This document shows positions 41,888 to 50,669 of a stretch of 64,000 bases of DNA, in pieces (position 1 is the stretch's first letter; each line of letters opens with the position of its first letter). The position numbers were made by a program, and so were the translations under genes. The notes under the pieces were generated by a model that saw only the letters and a program-made list of their open reading frames with translations, made no database searches and had not been told where the DNA came from. Source of the stretch: Pleomorphochaeta sp. (lineage in GTDB: Bacteria; Spirochaetota; Spirochaetia; Sphaerochaetales; Sphaerochaetaceae); assembly GCA_028532815.1 (NCBI GenBank), contig JAQQAS010000039.1, positions 1-64,000 of the forward strand, in the 5' to 3' direction.

Positions 41888-44260
41888 TTTTTTTATTACA
41901 TATAATCTAGAACCATAATCACCTAGAACTCTTGTAACTTCGTTTACAAAGCCGGTTCCACCGTATTCTTGGTTTAATATTAATCCTGCTTTTTTCAATA
42001 ACTCGCCATAAACTCTATGGTGAGTTATTTCTACATTAAGCTGTAATATTTTTGAAATTTCATCAACAGCTCTTCCTTTAAGTAAATTAGTTGGTAAAAA
42101 ATGTTGTAGTAAATCTCCAAAGATTGCTAAATCAAATTTCTGGCTTCTATTGAACAATTCATAATATGAATTATCTTCAACAACAGGAATAACTAATTTT
42201 TCTAATGGAGGATTTGTAATAGTTCTAGTTCTAAAATCTAGTACTATGATTTCACTTTTATCTTCACTAACAACAGCCCAAATAGCTCTTTCTTTGTTGT
42301 CACTCATTTTATTTATTCTTGATAAAGTTCCAAATTGTAGAGTTCTTCTATAACGTTTATAGAATATAATTTGCTCTTTTACTTGTTCAATTTCATTCCT
42401 GCTTATCGTATTTAAATTAATTTCATATCCTAAGTTCCCAATTGCAGCAACATTAAATCTTGATTCAATATCACTAACTCTTAGGGTTTGGTGATTAGGG
42501 CTTGCACTAACATGGTTAGTCATAGCACTTAATGGATAGCCAAAACTAGTTCCTTCTTGAATAAAGAGTCTTTCATATACATCAGTACAATCACTAGTCC
42601 AGTTTTGAGGCATGAAACTTAGCATTCCTAGATCATATCTATTTCCACCAGCAGAGCAAGATTCAAATAAAATCTTTGGGAATTTTCTAGTTAAACGGTC
42701 TAATAATTTATATAGGCCTAAATAGTATCTATGTAAAAATTCTCCCATATGTGAAATATCACTATTTACTGAATATAAATCACTGAATACTCTGTTAAAA
42801 TCCCATTTTACATAATCAACTTCTCCTAAGTGGAAAATAGTAGATAGTGCATCTTCAAGGTAAGTTATTACTTCTTCTCTACTTAAATCTAATATAAATT
42901 GATTTCTACCTACACTTGGGTTTCTTTTTGGAATCATAATTGCCCAATCTGGATGTTCATCAAATAAATTACTATTTCGGCTAATCATCTCAGGCTCAAC
43001 CCAAATACCAAATAGCATCTTCATTTTATGGATTTTAGAAGAAAGATTTCCTAATCCTTCTCTAAGTTTTGCAGTGTTTACTTGCCAATCTCCTAGACTT
43101 GAGGTGTCATCATTTCTATCTCCAAACCAGCCATCATCTAAAACAAATAATTCTGCACCTATATCTTTTGCTTTTTTAGCTAAATTGATTACTTTTGTAT
43201 CATCAAAATCAAAATAGAAAGCTTCCCAAGAGTTTACTAATATTGGACGTTCTTTATTTTTCCAAAAACCTCTTACGATATTATTATTTGCAAAATAATG
43301 GAAATTATTACTAACTGTATTAAAACCTTTATCACTAAAGCTCATTATAGCTTCAGGTGTTGTAAATCTTTCATTTGGATGAAGCACCCATTTAAAAGTT
43401 GAATCATTAATTCCTGTTAAAAGTCTAGTTTGATTGTATGAAGTTACTTCAACAACTTCTTTATGGTTTCCGCTATAAATTAAATTTGTTGCATAGCACT
43501 TACCATTAAATTCATCACAACCTTTTTCACTTAAATATATTAGGGGGTTATGGGAAGCACTTGATGCTCCTGTTTTAGAATCATTTATATAAATTCCTTC
43601 TGTTAAGGGTTTTTTATGAATATGTCTCTCTCTAGCCCAAGCACCATCAAAAGTTGTTAATTCAAAGTTTGAATCATCTATATCTAGTTGTAGTGAAAAT
43701 AAACTTTCAATTGTAATGTTTTTCGATGCAAAGTTATATAATTCTGCCTTGCGTGTAATTACATCGCATTTGTCAAAAACTCCATAAGTCAGAATGAGTT
43801 TAATATCTAATTCTTTATCTTTTAATGTAATTTTTAATGTATCACATTCATCCCTTGAACCGTATGATTCAGGAAGAGAGGAAAATGTTTTGGGTTTTGC
43901 TTTATTAATTTCAAAGCTTTGAAAAACAAAGTCTAGTGTAGTCATTCCACCGTTGTAACTAATTTTAGCAAAAGATTCTCTATAATCGCCTTTTCCAGGA
44001 GTTGAAACTTCTTGTTTTATTAAACCTAAGTTTAATTCACTGTTTTCTTCATATAGTGTTGATGTTCCTGCATTTTGCATATATTTTGTACTTAATAGTT
44101 TTGCATTAATACTATTATCATTTAAGTGAGATCCGTAATATAAATGCTCAAGTTGCTCATTTTGTTGAGCTTGGAAAATATAAGTTGTATTTGCTGTAGA
44201 CAGCGTAAAAACGCCATTTTTTTCACTAATCATGGTAAAACTCCTTGTACTAATAGGCAT
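41876..44260 (-). CDS. Alpha-galactosidase, GH36 family
   Basis: This 794-residue enzyme hydrolyses terminal alpha-galactosides (raffinose-type sugars, galactomannans or glycan epitopes). GH36 hallmarks are LFVLDDGWFGDRNDD, the nucleophile segment VDYVKWDFNR and the acid/base region ESCSAGGNRYDLGML. The N-terminal beta-sandwich and C-terminal beta domain make up the usual length. No signal peptide is visible, so it acts on imported oligosaccharides. It is divergent from an uncharacterised gene at 44332, with 71 nt between. Confidence 0.95.
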   Translation of the reverse strand: MPISTRSFTMISEKNGVFTLSTANTTYIFQAQQNEQLEHLYYGSHLNDNSINAKLLSTKYMQNAGTSTLYEENSELNLGLIKQEVSTPGKGDYRESFAKISYNGGMTTLDFVFQSFEINKAKPKTFSSLPESYGSRDECDTLKITLKDKELDIKLILTYGVFDKCDVITRKAELYNFASKNITIESLFSLQLDIDDSNFELTTFDGAWARERHIHKKPLTEGIYINDSKTGASSASHNPLIYLSEKGCDEFNGKCYATNLIYSGNHKEVVEVTSYNQTRLLTGINDSTFKWVLHPNERFTTPEAIMSFSDKGFNTVSNNFHYFANNNIVRGFWKNKERPILVNSWEAFYFDFDDTKVINLAKKAKDIGAELFVLDDGWFGDRNDDTSSLGDWQVNTAKLREGLGNLSSKIHKMKMLFGIWVEPEMISRNSNLFDEHPDWAIMIPKRNPSVGRNQFILDLSREEVITYLEDALSTIFHLGEVDYVKWDFNRVFSDLYSVNSDISHMGEFLHRYYLGLYKLLDRLTRKFPKILFESCSAGGNRYDLGMLSFMPQNWTSDCTDVYERLFIQEGTSFGYPLSAMTNHVSASPNHQTLRVSDIESRFNVAAIGNLGYEINLNTISRNEIEQVKEQIIFYKRYRRTLQFGTLSRINKMSDNKERAIWAVVSEDKSEIIVLDFRTRTITNPPLEKLVIPVVEDNSYYELFNRSQKFDLAIFGDLLQHFLPTNLLKGRAVDEISKILQLNVEITHHRVYGELLKKAGLILNQEYGGTGFVNEVTRVLGDYGSRLYVIKKLEV

Positions 44261-44331
44261 CTGTATTATAATTATAGTAGAGATATTAAAAATGTTCTAT
44301 GTTTTTTTAATATATTGAGGAAAAAGGAATA

Positions 44332-45621
44332 ATGGACATTAGAAGAGTTAGAATTAAAGAAGATGAAAACGCAACTGTATTGAGCAATGATTTAATTAGA
44401 GCTGTTGTTCAAGATTATAATGGTAGACTTATAGAATTTAGTGCTATGAATATTCATGGTGGCTGGGTCAATTCAAATAAGCTTCATAGGTTTCCCTTTT
44501 CTAAGGATACTGTAGATCAAAATATTAAACACAAAGATGCTGATCCTTTAATGGATAAGTTATATGGTTATCAGGTTAAGCTTGTTGAAAATAAATCTCA
44601 AGAACAGATTACGGCAGAAGAAGAGGCTATTTTAGGTAATATTAATACCTACGATGATTTACTAAATAAAAGTGAGAATTTAAACAAGGATGATACTGAT
44701 GCTTATCTAGATGCTATTTTTGAAAAAGATAGGGTTAAATGGATTGTGCAGCGTTATGGAAGTGACGAAACAACAGGTGGGGTATGGGTTTTATCTAAAA
44801 ATAATTCTCCATTTAGAAATTGTAAATGGGCCACAAAACGTCTTGATGTTGTTCTTCCTAATCAGCCTGTAATTTATTCTGCTTTATATATTAAAAATAC
44901 TAGTGAGAATACCATTAATTTGAATGTAGGTTTTGATAATACTATCGGTGCACCATTTTTAGAATCTGGTTGTGTATTAAACTCAAGTTCAAAACTTTGG
45001 AATAAGTTTCAAGATGTTGAAAGCCATAAAATTATTGAGAGATTAAGTGATAGTGAAAAGCCTTTTACTCTTGAAAAAGCTCCGTTGAAAACTGGAGGTA
45101 CTTGTGATGTAAAAAATATTGTTGGTATCTCAGGCACTACAGATATATTATATTCTAAAAATGAATTAGAAAATAAATCCCATATTTGGGCTAGTGTTAT
45201 AAATCCTCATCATCAACTAATTTACTTATCATTTGCTCCTGGGAAAGAGTTGATGGAAGATATTGATATAGAATTAAATTATTCTACTATGGTTTTAGAT
45301 TATGGTGGAAGAAATCAACCACCTTGGTCATTATATGAAGGAGGACCTAGTAATGAATTCTCTATTCATTTAGGTTCAAGTACTTCTTACTATGGAAAAG
45401 GTCCAGGGGTTTCTTTAGAACCTGGTGAGGTTAAAAGAGTTTTATATGCTAGATGTTTAACTACATATGATAATCCAAGAATGGGAAATAATTTTAATAA
45501 CTTTGAGTCTTTTAATCATAATATTGTATTAAAAAGAACTAAAAGTAGTATTGTTATTCCATCAGACCCAAAATTTGAAGTTATTAAAAAATTTGGTAAG
45601 AATTTAATTAATTTTGATTAA
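44332..45621 (+). CDS. Uncharacterised protein, possibly galactose-mutarotase-like fold
   Basis: I do not recognise this 429-residue protein with certainty. There is no signal peptide and no membrane segment. The beta-rich composition, with segments such as LIRAVVQDYNGRLIEFSAMN near the start and NPHHQLIYLSFAPG in the C-terminal half, is reminiscent of carbohydrate-active beta-sandwich (aldose-epimerase-like) proteins, but this is weak. Its divergent position next to alpha-galactosidase suggests a sugar-related role. A terminator follows. Confidence 0.6.
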   Translation: MDIRRVRIKEDENATVLSNDLIRAVVQDYNGRLIEFSAMNIHGGWVNSNKLHRFPFSKDTVDQNIKHKDADPLMDKLYGYQVKLVENKSQEQITAEEEAILGNINTYDDLLNKSENLNKDDTDAYLDAIFEKDRVKWIVQRYGSDETTGGVWVLSKNNSPFRNCKWATKRLDVVLPNQPVIYSALYIKNTSENTINLNVGFDNTIGAPFLESGCVLNSSSKLWNKFQDVESHKIIERLSDSEKPFTLEKAPLKTGGTCDVKNIVGISGTTDILYSKNELENKSHIWASVINPHHQLIYLSFAPGKELMEDIDIELNYSTMVLDYGGRNQPPWSLYEGGPSNEFSIHLGSSTSYYGKGPGVSLEPGEVKRVLYARCLTTYDNPRMGNNFNNFESFNHNIVLKRTKSSIVIPSDPKFEVIKKFGKNLINFD

Positions 45622-45655
45622 AATTACTTTATGCTGTGTTATCATTTGTAAATAG

Positions 45656-45680
45656 ACTTTTTCTTTTGAGAAAGTTTTTT
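45656..45680 (+). terminator. Terminator after the uncharacterised sugar-linked gene
   Basis: ACTTTTTC (45656-45663) pairs with GAGAAAGT (45668-45675), one wobble, followed by TTTTT. Confidence 0.65.
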
Positions 45681-45739
45681 AAGTTCATATTTTTACTTTT
45701 ATGATATAATAATTTACACCTTATTTTTGGAGAAATGTT

Positions 45740-46564
45740 TTGCTTTTTAAACAGTTAAAGAATTTTACTATTATCGATACCGAAACAACTGGACTAGGTT
45801 GTTATTCAAAGCTTGTTGAGTTTGCTGCTATAAAATTTAGAGATGGAGTGCCAATAGATTCTTTTGATACTTTAGTTAATCCTTTAATGCTTATGGGTGA
45901 AGATGTTATTAAAATTCATAAAATCACAAATGAGATGGTGCAAAATGCTTTGCCAATTGATAAAGTGAGTGATAAAATCTATGACTTTATTGAAGATGAT
46001 GTTTTAGTTGCCCATAACGCTAAATTTGATATGGATGTATTAAATCGTAGATTATTGTATGGGATTAAAAATAGTTTTGTTGATACTCTTTCTATCTTTA
46101 GAGAAACACTAGATCTTAGAAGATACAAACTTGATTATATAAGAGAATATCTTGGCATTGAAATAGATCAAACTCACAGAGCTTTAGACGATGTTGAAAT
46201 GCTTTACAATTGTTTAAAGAGAATTGATAAACCCTATAATATTAATATACAAAATATTTCGAGTGTTAAAGGTAGCTGTAAACCATCTCAAATAAAAGTT
46301 ACAAAATCTCTTAGTAATAAGCTTTCAAATTGCCATTGTGTTATAACTGGGGAAATTCCAAATATTGCAAGATTTCAAGTTTGGCAACTTATCGTAAATC
46401 ATGGTGGCTTAGTTGGAAATTCTGTAATCAATAAAACTAGGTTTTTAATTGTTGGAAAAGATAATGTTGGATATACAAAATTGAATAAAGCTAGGATGAA
46501 AAAAGATAGAGGGGAGAATATCGATATCATAAGTTATCAAGAGTTTTTCTCTTTAATTAAATAA
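45740..46564 (+). CDS. DnaQ-like exonuclease with C-terminal BRCT domain
   Basis: This 274-residue protein has a DEDDh 3'-5' exonuclease domain (IIDTETTGLG at about 10-19, HNAKFDMDVLNRRL, HRALDDVEML at about 146). A BRCT domain follows (about 192-272; CVITGEIPNIARFQVWQLIVNHGGLVGNSV), as in some Firmicute and spirochaete DNA polymerase III epsilon-like proteins. The start is TTG at 45740 with GGAGA 6 nt upstream. The ATG at 45735 is out of frame and soon stops. It converges with the ABC-F gene, with a 6-nt gap. Confidence 0.88.
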   Translation: MLFKQLKNFTIIDTETTGLGCYSKLVEFAAIKFRDGVPIDSFDTLVNPLMLMGEDVIKIHKITNEMVQNALPIDKVSDKIYDFIEDDVLVAHNAKFDMDVLNRRLLYGIKNSFVDTLSIFRETLDLRRYKLDYIREYLGIEIDQTHRALDDVEMLYNCLKRIDKPYNINIQNISSVKGSCKPSQIKVTKSLSNKLSNCHCVITGEIPNIARFQVWQLIVNHGGLVGNSVINKTRFLIVGKDNVGYTKLNKARMKKDRGENIDIISYQEFFSLIK

Positions 46565-46570
46565 TTAATT

Positions 46571-48100
46571 TTATTTTATATCTGTGGGTAAAATTTTAAC
46601 AATTGTTTTATTATTATCTTTAATAAATTCCCAAATTTCACCTCCAACATTAGATGCAAAATATCTATCGTGTGTTACTGAGATAATAGCTCCATTATAT
46701 TCATTTAAAGCTTCTATTAATGACTTTATGGAAAGTATATCAAGATAATTAGTTGGTTCATCTAAAACAAGTAGTGGAGCTTTTTCAATTATTGCTATAG
46801 CATATAAAAGTTTTTGAGTTTCTCCAGGACTTGGAATTTCGCTTAATAAAACTGATTTAGGATTAGATCCTAATCGAAAAACAGTTGATAAAATATCAGC
46901 TTGTTTAGCATTGTCGAAGGATAGAAATTGTTTTTTAATTTTAACTCTATCCTCTTTAGTGTAGCTTTGTTTTAAATAATAATAATGCTTACCTTTTTTA
47001 TTTAATTTTGAGGTTAGAAATTCAAGAAAAGATGTTTTACCACTTCCATTATTTCCTCTAATAATAATTCTTGAATCATTTTTTAGAGAAAGGTGAGGGT
47101 GAACAAGAGTAAGAGTATCTTCAATTAATATACTTTTGCCTTTATCTAAGGAGAAAATAAGTGTTTTTGGATCTCTAACTGATGTTAAACTAATACTAGT
47201 TTTTTGTTTATTTATAGTATTAATAGATTGAATTTTAGCAGTAGATTTATCAATTAAATTATTCATCTGTGTTATTTTTTTACTCATTTTTTTATCTTTA
47301 GATGTTAATCTAGCCCCATCGATTTTAGCTTTAGTACTGTGATCTTTTACATCAATATTTCTTTTTGATAATCTAGATTTAGATTTTTGAACATTTTCTA
47401 ACTGTTTAGCTCTTAAATTTTTAATTTTCTTTAATTTTTGGTATTCTTTCCCTTTTTCTCTTCTATAATATTCAATTGTTTTTTCTCTTTCTTTAAGAGC
47501 TATGGATGGAGAAGTATCATAATATATTATTGAATTACTATCCCCATTTGGTTCTATCATTAATGTTTTATCACATAAAGAATCTAAAAAAGTTAAATCA
47601 TGAGAGATGACAATGCCAATTCCATCAAATTTCTTTAGTTCTCTTGAAAGTAAATCAATTGAGTAGGTATCAAGGTGATTTACAGGTTCATCAACTAATA
47701 GTATTTGTGTCTCTCTTGCTAAAGCATCTGCTATCATACATCTTTTTTTCTCACCACCACTTAATTCTTCCCACCTAAATAGCCAGTCATCTTTTATGTC
47801 TAATTTACCAAGCAATTTTATAGTTTTAGGGGAGTTTATTAAATCTGGATCATAAAAAAGTTGAGGTATATCTATTGAATTTTCTTGAGTGCATAGGTAA
47901 ATAGACTCACTTTTTATAATTGAACCTGAATCGTAATTTATATTATTTGCAATTATATTTAATAGAGTTGTTTTTCCACATCCATTGGGTCCAATTAAAG
48001 CACACCATCCTTTTGAAATGGTTAAATTAATGTCTTTAAAAAGTGTTTTTTCTAAAGTTGGGTAGGTGAATGAAAGGTTGTTTATTTGAATAAAAGGCAT
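46571..48100 (-). CDS. ABC-F family ATPase (ribosome-protection type)
   Basis: This 509-residue soluble protein has two ABC domains and no membrane segment. Domain 1 has GPNGCGKTT (about 37-45), LSGGEKKR and ILLVDEPVNHLD. The charged coiled linker (about 190-290) contains HSTKAKIDGARLTSKDKK. Domain 2 has GNNGSGKTS, SPGETQKL and LLVLDEPTNYLD. The linker resembles that of clostridial ABC-F proteins that displace ribosome-targeting antibiotics, so antibiotic resistance is plausible but a housekeeping role cannot be excluded. The leader upstream carries a terminator and a tiny ORF (see separate entries). Confidence 0.88.
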   Translation of the reverse strand: MPFIQINNLSFTYPTLEKTLFKDINLTISKGWCALIGPNGCGKTTLLNIIANNINYDSGSIIKSESIYLCTQENSIDIPQLFYDPDLINSPKTIKLLGKLDIKDDWLFRWEELSGGEKKRCMIADALARETQILLVDEPVNHLDTYSIDLLSRELKKFDGIGIVISHDLTFLDSLCDKTLMIEPNGDSNSIIYYDTSPSIALKEREKTIEYYRREKGKEYQKLKKIKNLRAKQLENVQKSKSRLSKRNIDVKDHSTKAKIDGARLTSKDKKMSKKITQMNNLIDKSTAKIQSINTINKQKTSISLTSVRDPKTLIFSLDKGKSILIEDTLTLVHPHLSLKNDSRIIIRGNNGSGKTSFLEFLTSKLNKKGKHYYYLKQSYTKEDRVKIKKQFLSFDNAKQADILSTVFRLGSNPKSVLLSEIPSPGETQKLLYAIAIIEKAPLLVLDEPTNYLDILSIKSLIEALNEYNGAIISVTHDRYFASNVGGEIWEFIKDNNKTIVKILPTDIK

Positions 48101-48150
48101 ATATAAAATCCATTGATTAAATTGGACTGAGGGAAGAAACTAAGGAATTG

Positions 48151-48230
48151 AAAAAAATATAAACGGATGAGCCCTCATTGCTTATAACTTCATAAAACTA
48201 TGGTGTTTATTGCAACTGTTTATTCCGTTT
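48151..48230 (-). terminator. Attenuator-like terminator in the ABC-F leader
   Basis: Read on the minus strand, AAACGGA (48230-48224) pairs with TCCGTTT (48167-48161) and is followed by ATA and a run of seven Ts (48157-48151), about 50 nt before the ABC-F start codon. It lies between the predicted promoter and the gene, so it must be read through for expression. Confidence 0.6.
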
Positions 48231-48232
48231 AA

Positions 48233-48244
48233 TTACTTTCTCAC
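48233..48244 (-). CDS. Three-codon leader ORF upstream of the ABC-F gene
   Basis: On the minus strand, AGGAG (48257-48253) is followed at 8-nt spacing by GTG AGA AAG TAA (48244-48233), encoding Met-Arg-Lys. Its stop lies 2 nt before the left arm of the terminator stem. A ribosome paused here would cover that arm and block terminator formation, the usual layout of antibiotic-inducible ABC-F and Erm leaders. This is a prediction from position only. Confidence 0.4.
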   Translation of the reverse strand: MRK

Positions 48245-48273
48245 TTTCCTATCTCCTACTATATGCTACAAGT

Positions 48274-48303
48274 ACTATAAACAATTAAATATTTTTTAGT
48301 CAA
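48274..48303 (-). promoter_or_regulatory. Promoter of the ABC-F leader
   Basis: On the minus strand, TTGACT (48303-48298) and TATAGT (48279-48274) are spaced 18 bp apart. Transcription would start near 48267, giving a leader of about 167 nt. Confidence 0.55.
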
Positions 48304-48336
48304 GATTTAACTCTTATGAAAATCTTTTGGAATAAT

Positions 48337-48356
48337 AAAAGCTCCCTTTAAGGAGC
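48337..48356 (-). terminator. Terminator of tRNA-Cys
   Basis: On the minus strand, GCTCC-TTAAAG-GGAGC (48356-48341) is followed by TTTTATTATT. On the plus strand the same hairpin is followed by ATTTTTG. Confidence 0.7.
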
Positions 48357-48399
48357 ATTTTTGTTTTTAACTATTTATTAATTTAAAAAATTTAAATAA

Positions 48400-48471
48400 A
48401 GGTGCCAATCGGATTCGAACCGATGCATCACGGTTTTGCAGACCGTTCCCTTACCACTTGGGTATGGCACC
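48400..48471 (-). tRNA. tRNA-Cys (anticodon GCA)
   Basis: On the minus strand: acceptor GGTGCCA/TGGCACC, anticodon stem ACGGT/ACCGT with loop CTGCAAA (GCA), TTCGAAT in the T-loop and discriminator U, as expected for tRNA-Cys. CCA is not encoded. Confidence 0.97.
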
Positions 48472-48486
48472 AAATCAACGTTTGAG

Positions 48487-48515
48487 AGATTACCAAATTT
48501 ATGGCCCTTGTTCAA
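48487..48515 (-). promoter_or_regulatory. Promoter of tRNA-Cys
   Basis: On the minus strand, TTGAAC (48515-48510) and TAATCT (48492-48487) are 17 bp apart, about 16 nt before the mature tRNA 5' end. Confidence 0.5.
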
Positions 48516-48662
48516 GTATATATTATAAAAAAAATTTAAAAAGTCCAAAATAATCTGTTTTTTAAAAATAAATAGTTTTTTTTTAATTCGTTATTACCTA
48601 TTAAATAATCATAAACTTGAATCTTATTGATAAAAGCTTAGTGTTTTTTGAACTTTTTTTAG

Positions 48663-48715
48663 TTGACAGTTAATTATTTTGAATGTATCATATAGTCAAA
48701 CGAACAAAAACGTTC
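48663..48715 (+). promoter_or_regulatory. Promoter and candidate operator of the DeoR-Ldh2-malic enzyme operon
   Basis: TTGACA (48663-48668) and TATCAT (48686-48691) are spaced 17 bp apart. The inverted repeat GAAC-AAAAAC-GTTC (48702-48715) overlaps the predicted start site and precedes the regulator's RBS, so it is a good candidate autoregulatory operator. Confidence 0.6.
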
Positions 48716-48727
48716 AAAGGATGTAAA

Positions 48728-49501
48728 ATGTTACCCGTTGAAAGACAAAGATATATTCAAGAATTGGCAATGAAGAATAAAAGTGTAAGTGTTAGTGAAC
48801 TTGCTCCTAAATTAGAGGTAAGCGAATTAACAATTAGACGAGATTTAGATAGTCTTTGTTCAAAAGGTGTTTTAGAGAGAACCCATGGTGGAGCAACACT
48901 AAGACGTAATCTTAATATTGAGCCTGATTATTTACAAAAAGCTAGTGAATGTTCTAAAGAAAAACAAGCTGTTGGGAAATTGGCGGCTTCTCTTTTAGAA
49001 GAAGGGGATACTGTTTATGTTAATAGTGGTTCGACAACTCTTGAAGTCATTAAATCAATTTTAGAAAGAAATATAGATATTACTATTGTTACTAATAATA
49101 TAGATGCAATGTGGTTATGTAAAAGTGATGGAAATGTAAAAATCATTTTTGTTGGAGGCTATTATAGAGCTAAGTCACACTCAGTATCAGGAAGATTAGC
49201 CTTTAGTTTAATCGATCAAATTTATGCAAACAAAGCTATTATTGGTGTTGATGGTTTTTCTCCAATTGCAGGTCTAACAACTCCTGTATTAGAAGAAGCT
49301 GATACTACTAGAGCGATGATTGATCACAGTGTTGGATCTAAAATAGTTGTAGCAACGGAAAATAAAATCGGAGTAGTTTCGAATTTTAAAACAGCTCCAA
49401 TTGAGAGAGTTGATATTTTAGTCACAGATGAGAATGGTGGAAATTTATTAAAGAACACAGAAATTAATAAACATATACAAGTACTAATAGCAAAATCGTA
49501 G
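48728..49501 (+). CDS. DeoR-family transcriptional regulator
   Basis: This 257-residue regulator has an N-terminal DeoR HTH (about 1-57; MLPVERQRYIQELAM start, TIRRDLDSLCSKGVLERTHGGA) and a DeoRC effector domain (EEGDTVYVNSGSTTLEV, KIIFVGGYYR). I start it at ATG 48728 with AAAGGA just upstream. An in-frame ATG at 48683 falls inside the -10 region of the promoter. It is the first gene of an operon with an Ldh2-family dehydrogenase (10-nt gap) and malic enzyme, which it should control. Confidence 0.9.
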   Translation: MLPVERQRYIQELAMKNKSVSVSELAPKLEVSELTIRRDLDSLCSKGVLERTHGGATLRRNLNIEPDYLQKASECSKEKQAVGKLAASLLEEGDTVYVNSGSTTLEVIKSILERNIDITIVTNNIDAMWLCKSDGNVKIIFVGGYYRAKSHSVSGRLAFSLIDQIYANKAIIGVDGFSPIAGLTTPVLEEADTTRAMIDHSVGSKIVVATENKIGVVSNFKTAPIERVDILVTDENGGNLLKNTEINKHIQVLIAKS

Positions 49502-49511
49502 GAGGATAGCT

Positions 49512-50651
49512 ATGAAATTTGAAGAAACTTATGCAGACAATTATAAAGATTGTGCATGGATCGCTTTTGAAGATTTAGAAAAATTCATGAAAGAAGCTTT
49601 AATTAATGCAGGTATTCCTGAAGAAGATGCAACTACAATTGGTGAAGTTTTAATTGAATCTGATAAAAGAGGTATAGATAGTCACGGAATCGGTCGTCTT
49701 AAACCAATTTATATCGATAGAATTGATAAGGGAATTATGAATCCTATCACTGAAATTGAAGTTGTTAAAGATCAAGATGCTACTGCAGTATTAGATGGTC
49801 ACAATGGTTTAGGTCACGTAGTTTCTAAAAAAGCTATGGATATGGCTATTGAGAAAGCAAAGAAATACGGTGTGGGTATGGTAGCTGTTAGAAATTCAAC
49901 TCACTACGGTATTGCTGGCTATTATGCACTAATGGCTACAAAAGCTGATATGATTGGTATTACAGGTACAAATGCAAGACCTTCAATTGCTCCAACTAAT
50001 GGCGTTGAAAACATGATGGGAACAAATCCTTTAACTTTTGGTATCCCAACTGATGAAGAATTCCCTTTCATTCTTGATTGTGCAACTAGTGTTTCCCAAC
50101 GTGGTAAAATTGAAGTATATGGAAGAGCTGATAAAGAATTACCTGAAGGTTGGGTAATTGGTCGTGATGGTAAAACCCGAACTGATACAAAACAAGTTTT
50201 AAAAGACTTAACTACAGGAAATGCTGCTTTAACTCCACTAGGTGGAATTGGTGAATTAACTGGTGGTTATAAAGGATACGGCTATGCAGCTGTTGTTGAA
50301 ATCTTATCAGCAGCCCTACAAGATGGTTCCTTTATGAAAGCTTTAAATGGTTTTGATGAAGATCACAATCCAATTCCTTATCCACTCGGACACTTCTTTA
50401 TTGCAATTGATCCAGAACACTTTATGGGAGCAAAAACATTTAAAGCAATTGCTGGAACAATTTGTAAACAGTTAAGAAATAGTGAAAAAGCTCCAGGTCA
50501 AGATCAAATCTTTACAGCTGGTGAAAAAGAATATATTGCTTATAACTTTAGAAAAGAACATGGTTGTCCTGTTCCTCCTTCACTTCAAAAGGTAATGGTT
50601 GAATTGAGAGATAGATGGAATATGGATTATAAATGGGATTTCGAAAAATAA
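49512..50651 (+). CDS. Ldh2/MDH2-family NAD(P)-dependent malate/lactate-type dehydrogenase
   Basis: This 379-residue member of the malate/L-lactate/ureidoglycolate/sulfolactate dehydrogenase family oxidises 2-hydroxyacids. The motifs DKRGIDSHGIGRLK (catalytic His region, about 57-70), VRNSTHYGIAGYYAL and NPLTFGIPT are typical. The substrate cannot be read directly. Because a malic enzyme lies 18 nt downstream, malate/oxaloacetate is a reasonable guess, but other hydroxyacids such as sulfolactate remain possible. RBS AGGAGG. Confidence 0.9.
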   Translation: MKFEETYADNYKDCAWIAFEDLEKFMKEALINAGIPEEDATTIGEVLIESDKRGIDSHGIGRLKPIYIDRIDKGIMNPITEIEVVKDQDATAVLDGHNGLGHVVSKKAMDMAIEKAKKYGVGMVAVRNSTHYGIAGYYALMATKADMIGITGTNARPSIAPTNGVENMMGTNPLTFGIPTDEEFPFILDCATSVSQRGKIEVYGRADKELPEGWVIGRDGKTRTDTKQVLKDLTTGNAALTPLGGIGELTGGYKGYGYAAVVEILSAALQDGSFMKALNGFDEDHNPIPYPLGHFFIAIDPEHFMGAKTFKAIAGTICKQLRNSEKAPGQDQIFTAGEKEYIAYNFRKEHGCPVPPSLQKVMVELRDRWNMDYKWDFEK

Positions 50652-50669
50652 AATAAAGGATAAAATAAA

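Noticed and set aside
44144-44332. 62-residue open frame overlapping the alpha-galactosidase start
   Set aside because: It is a shadow of the GH36 gene on the other strand, with no RBS or family resemblance.
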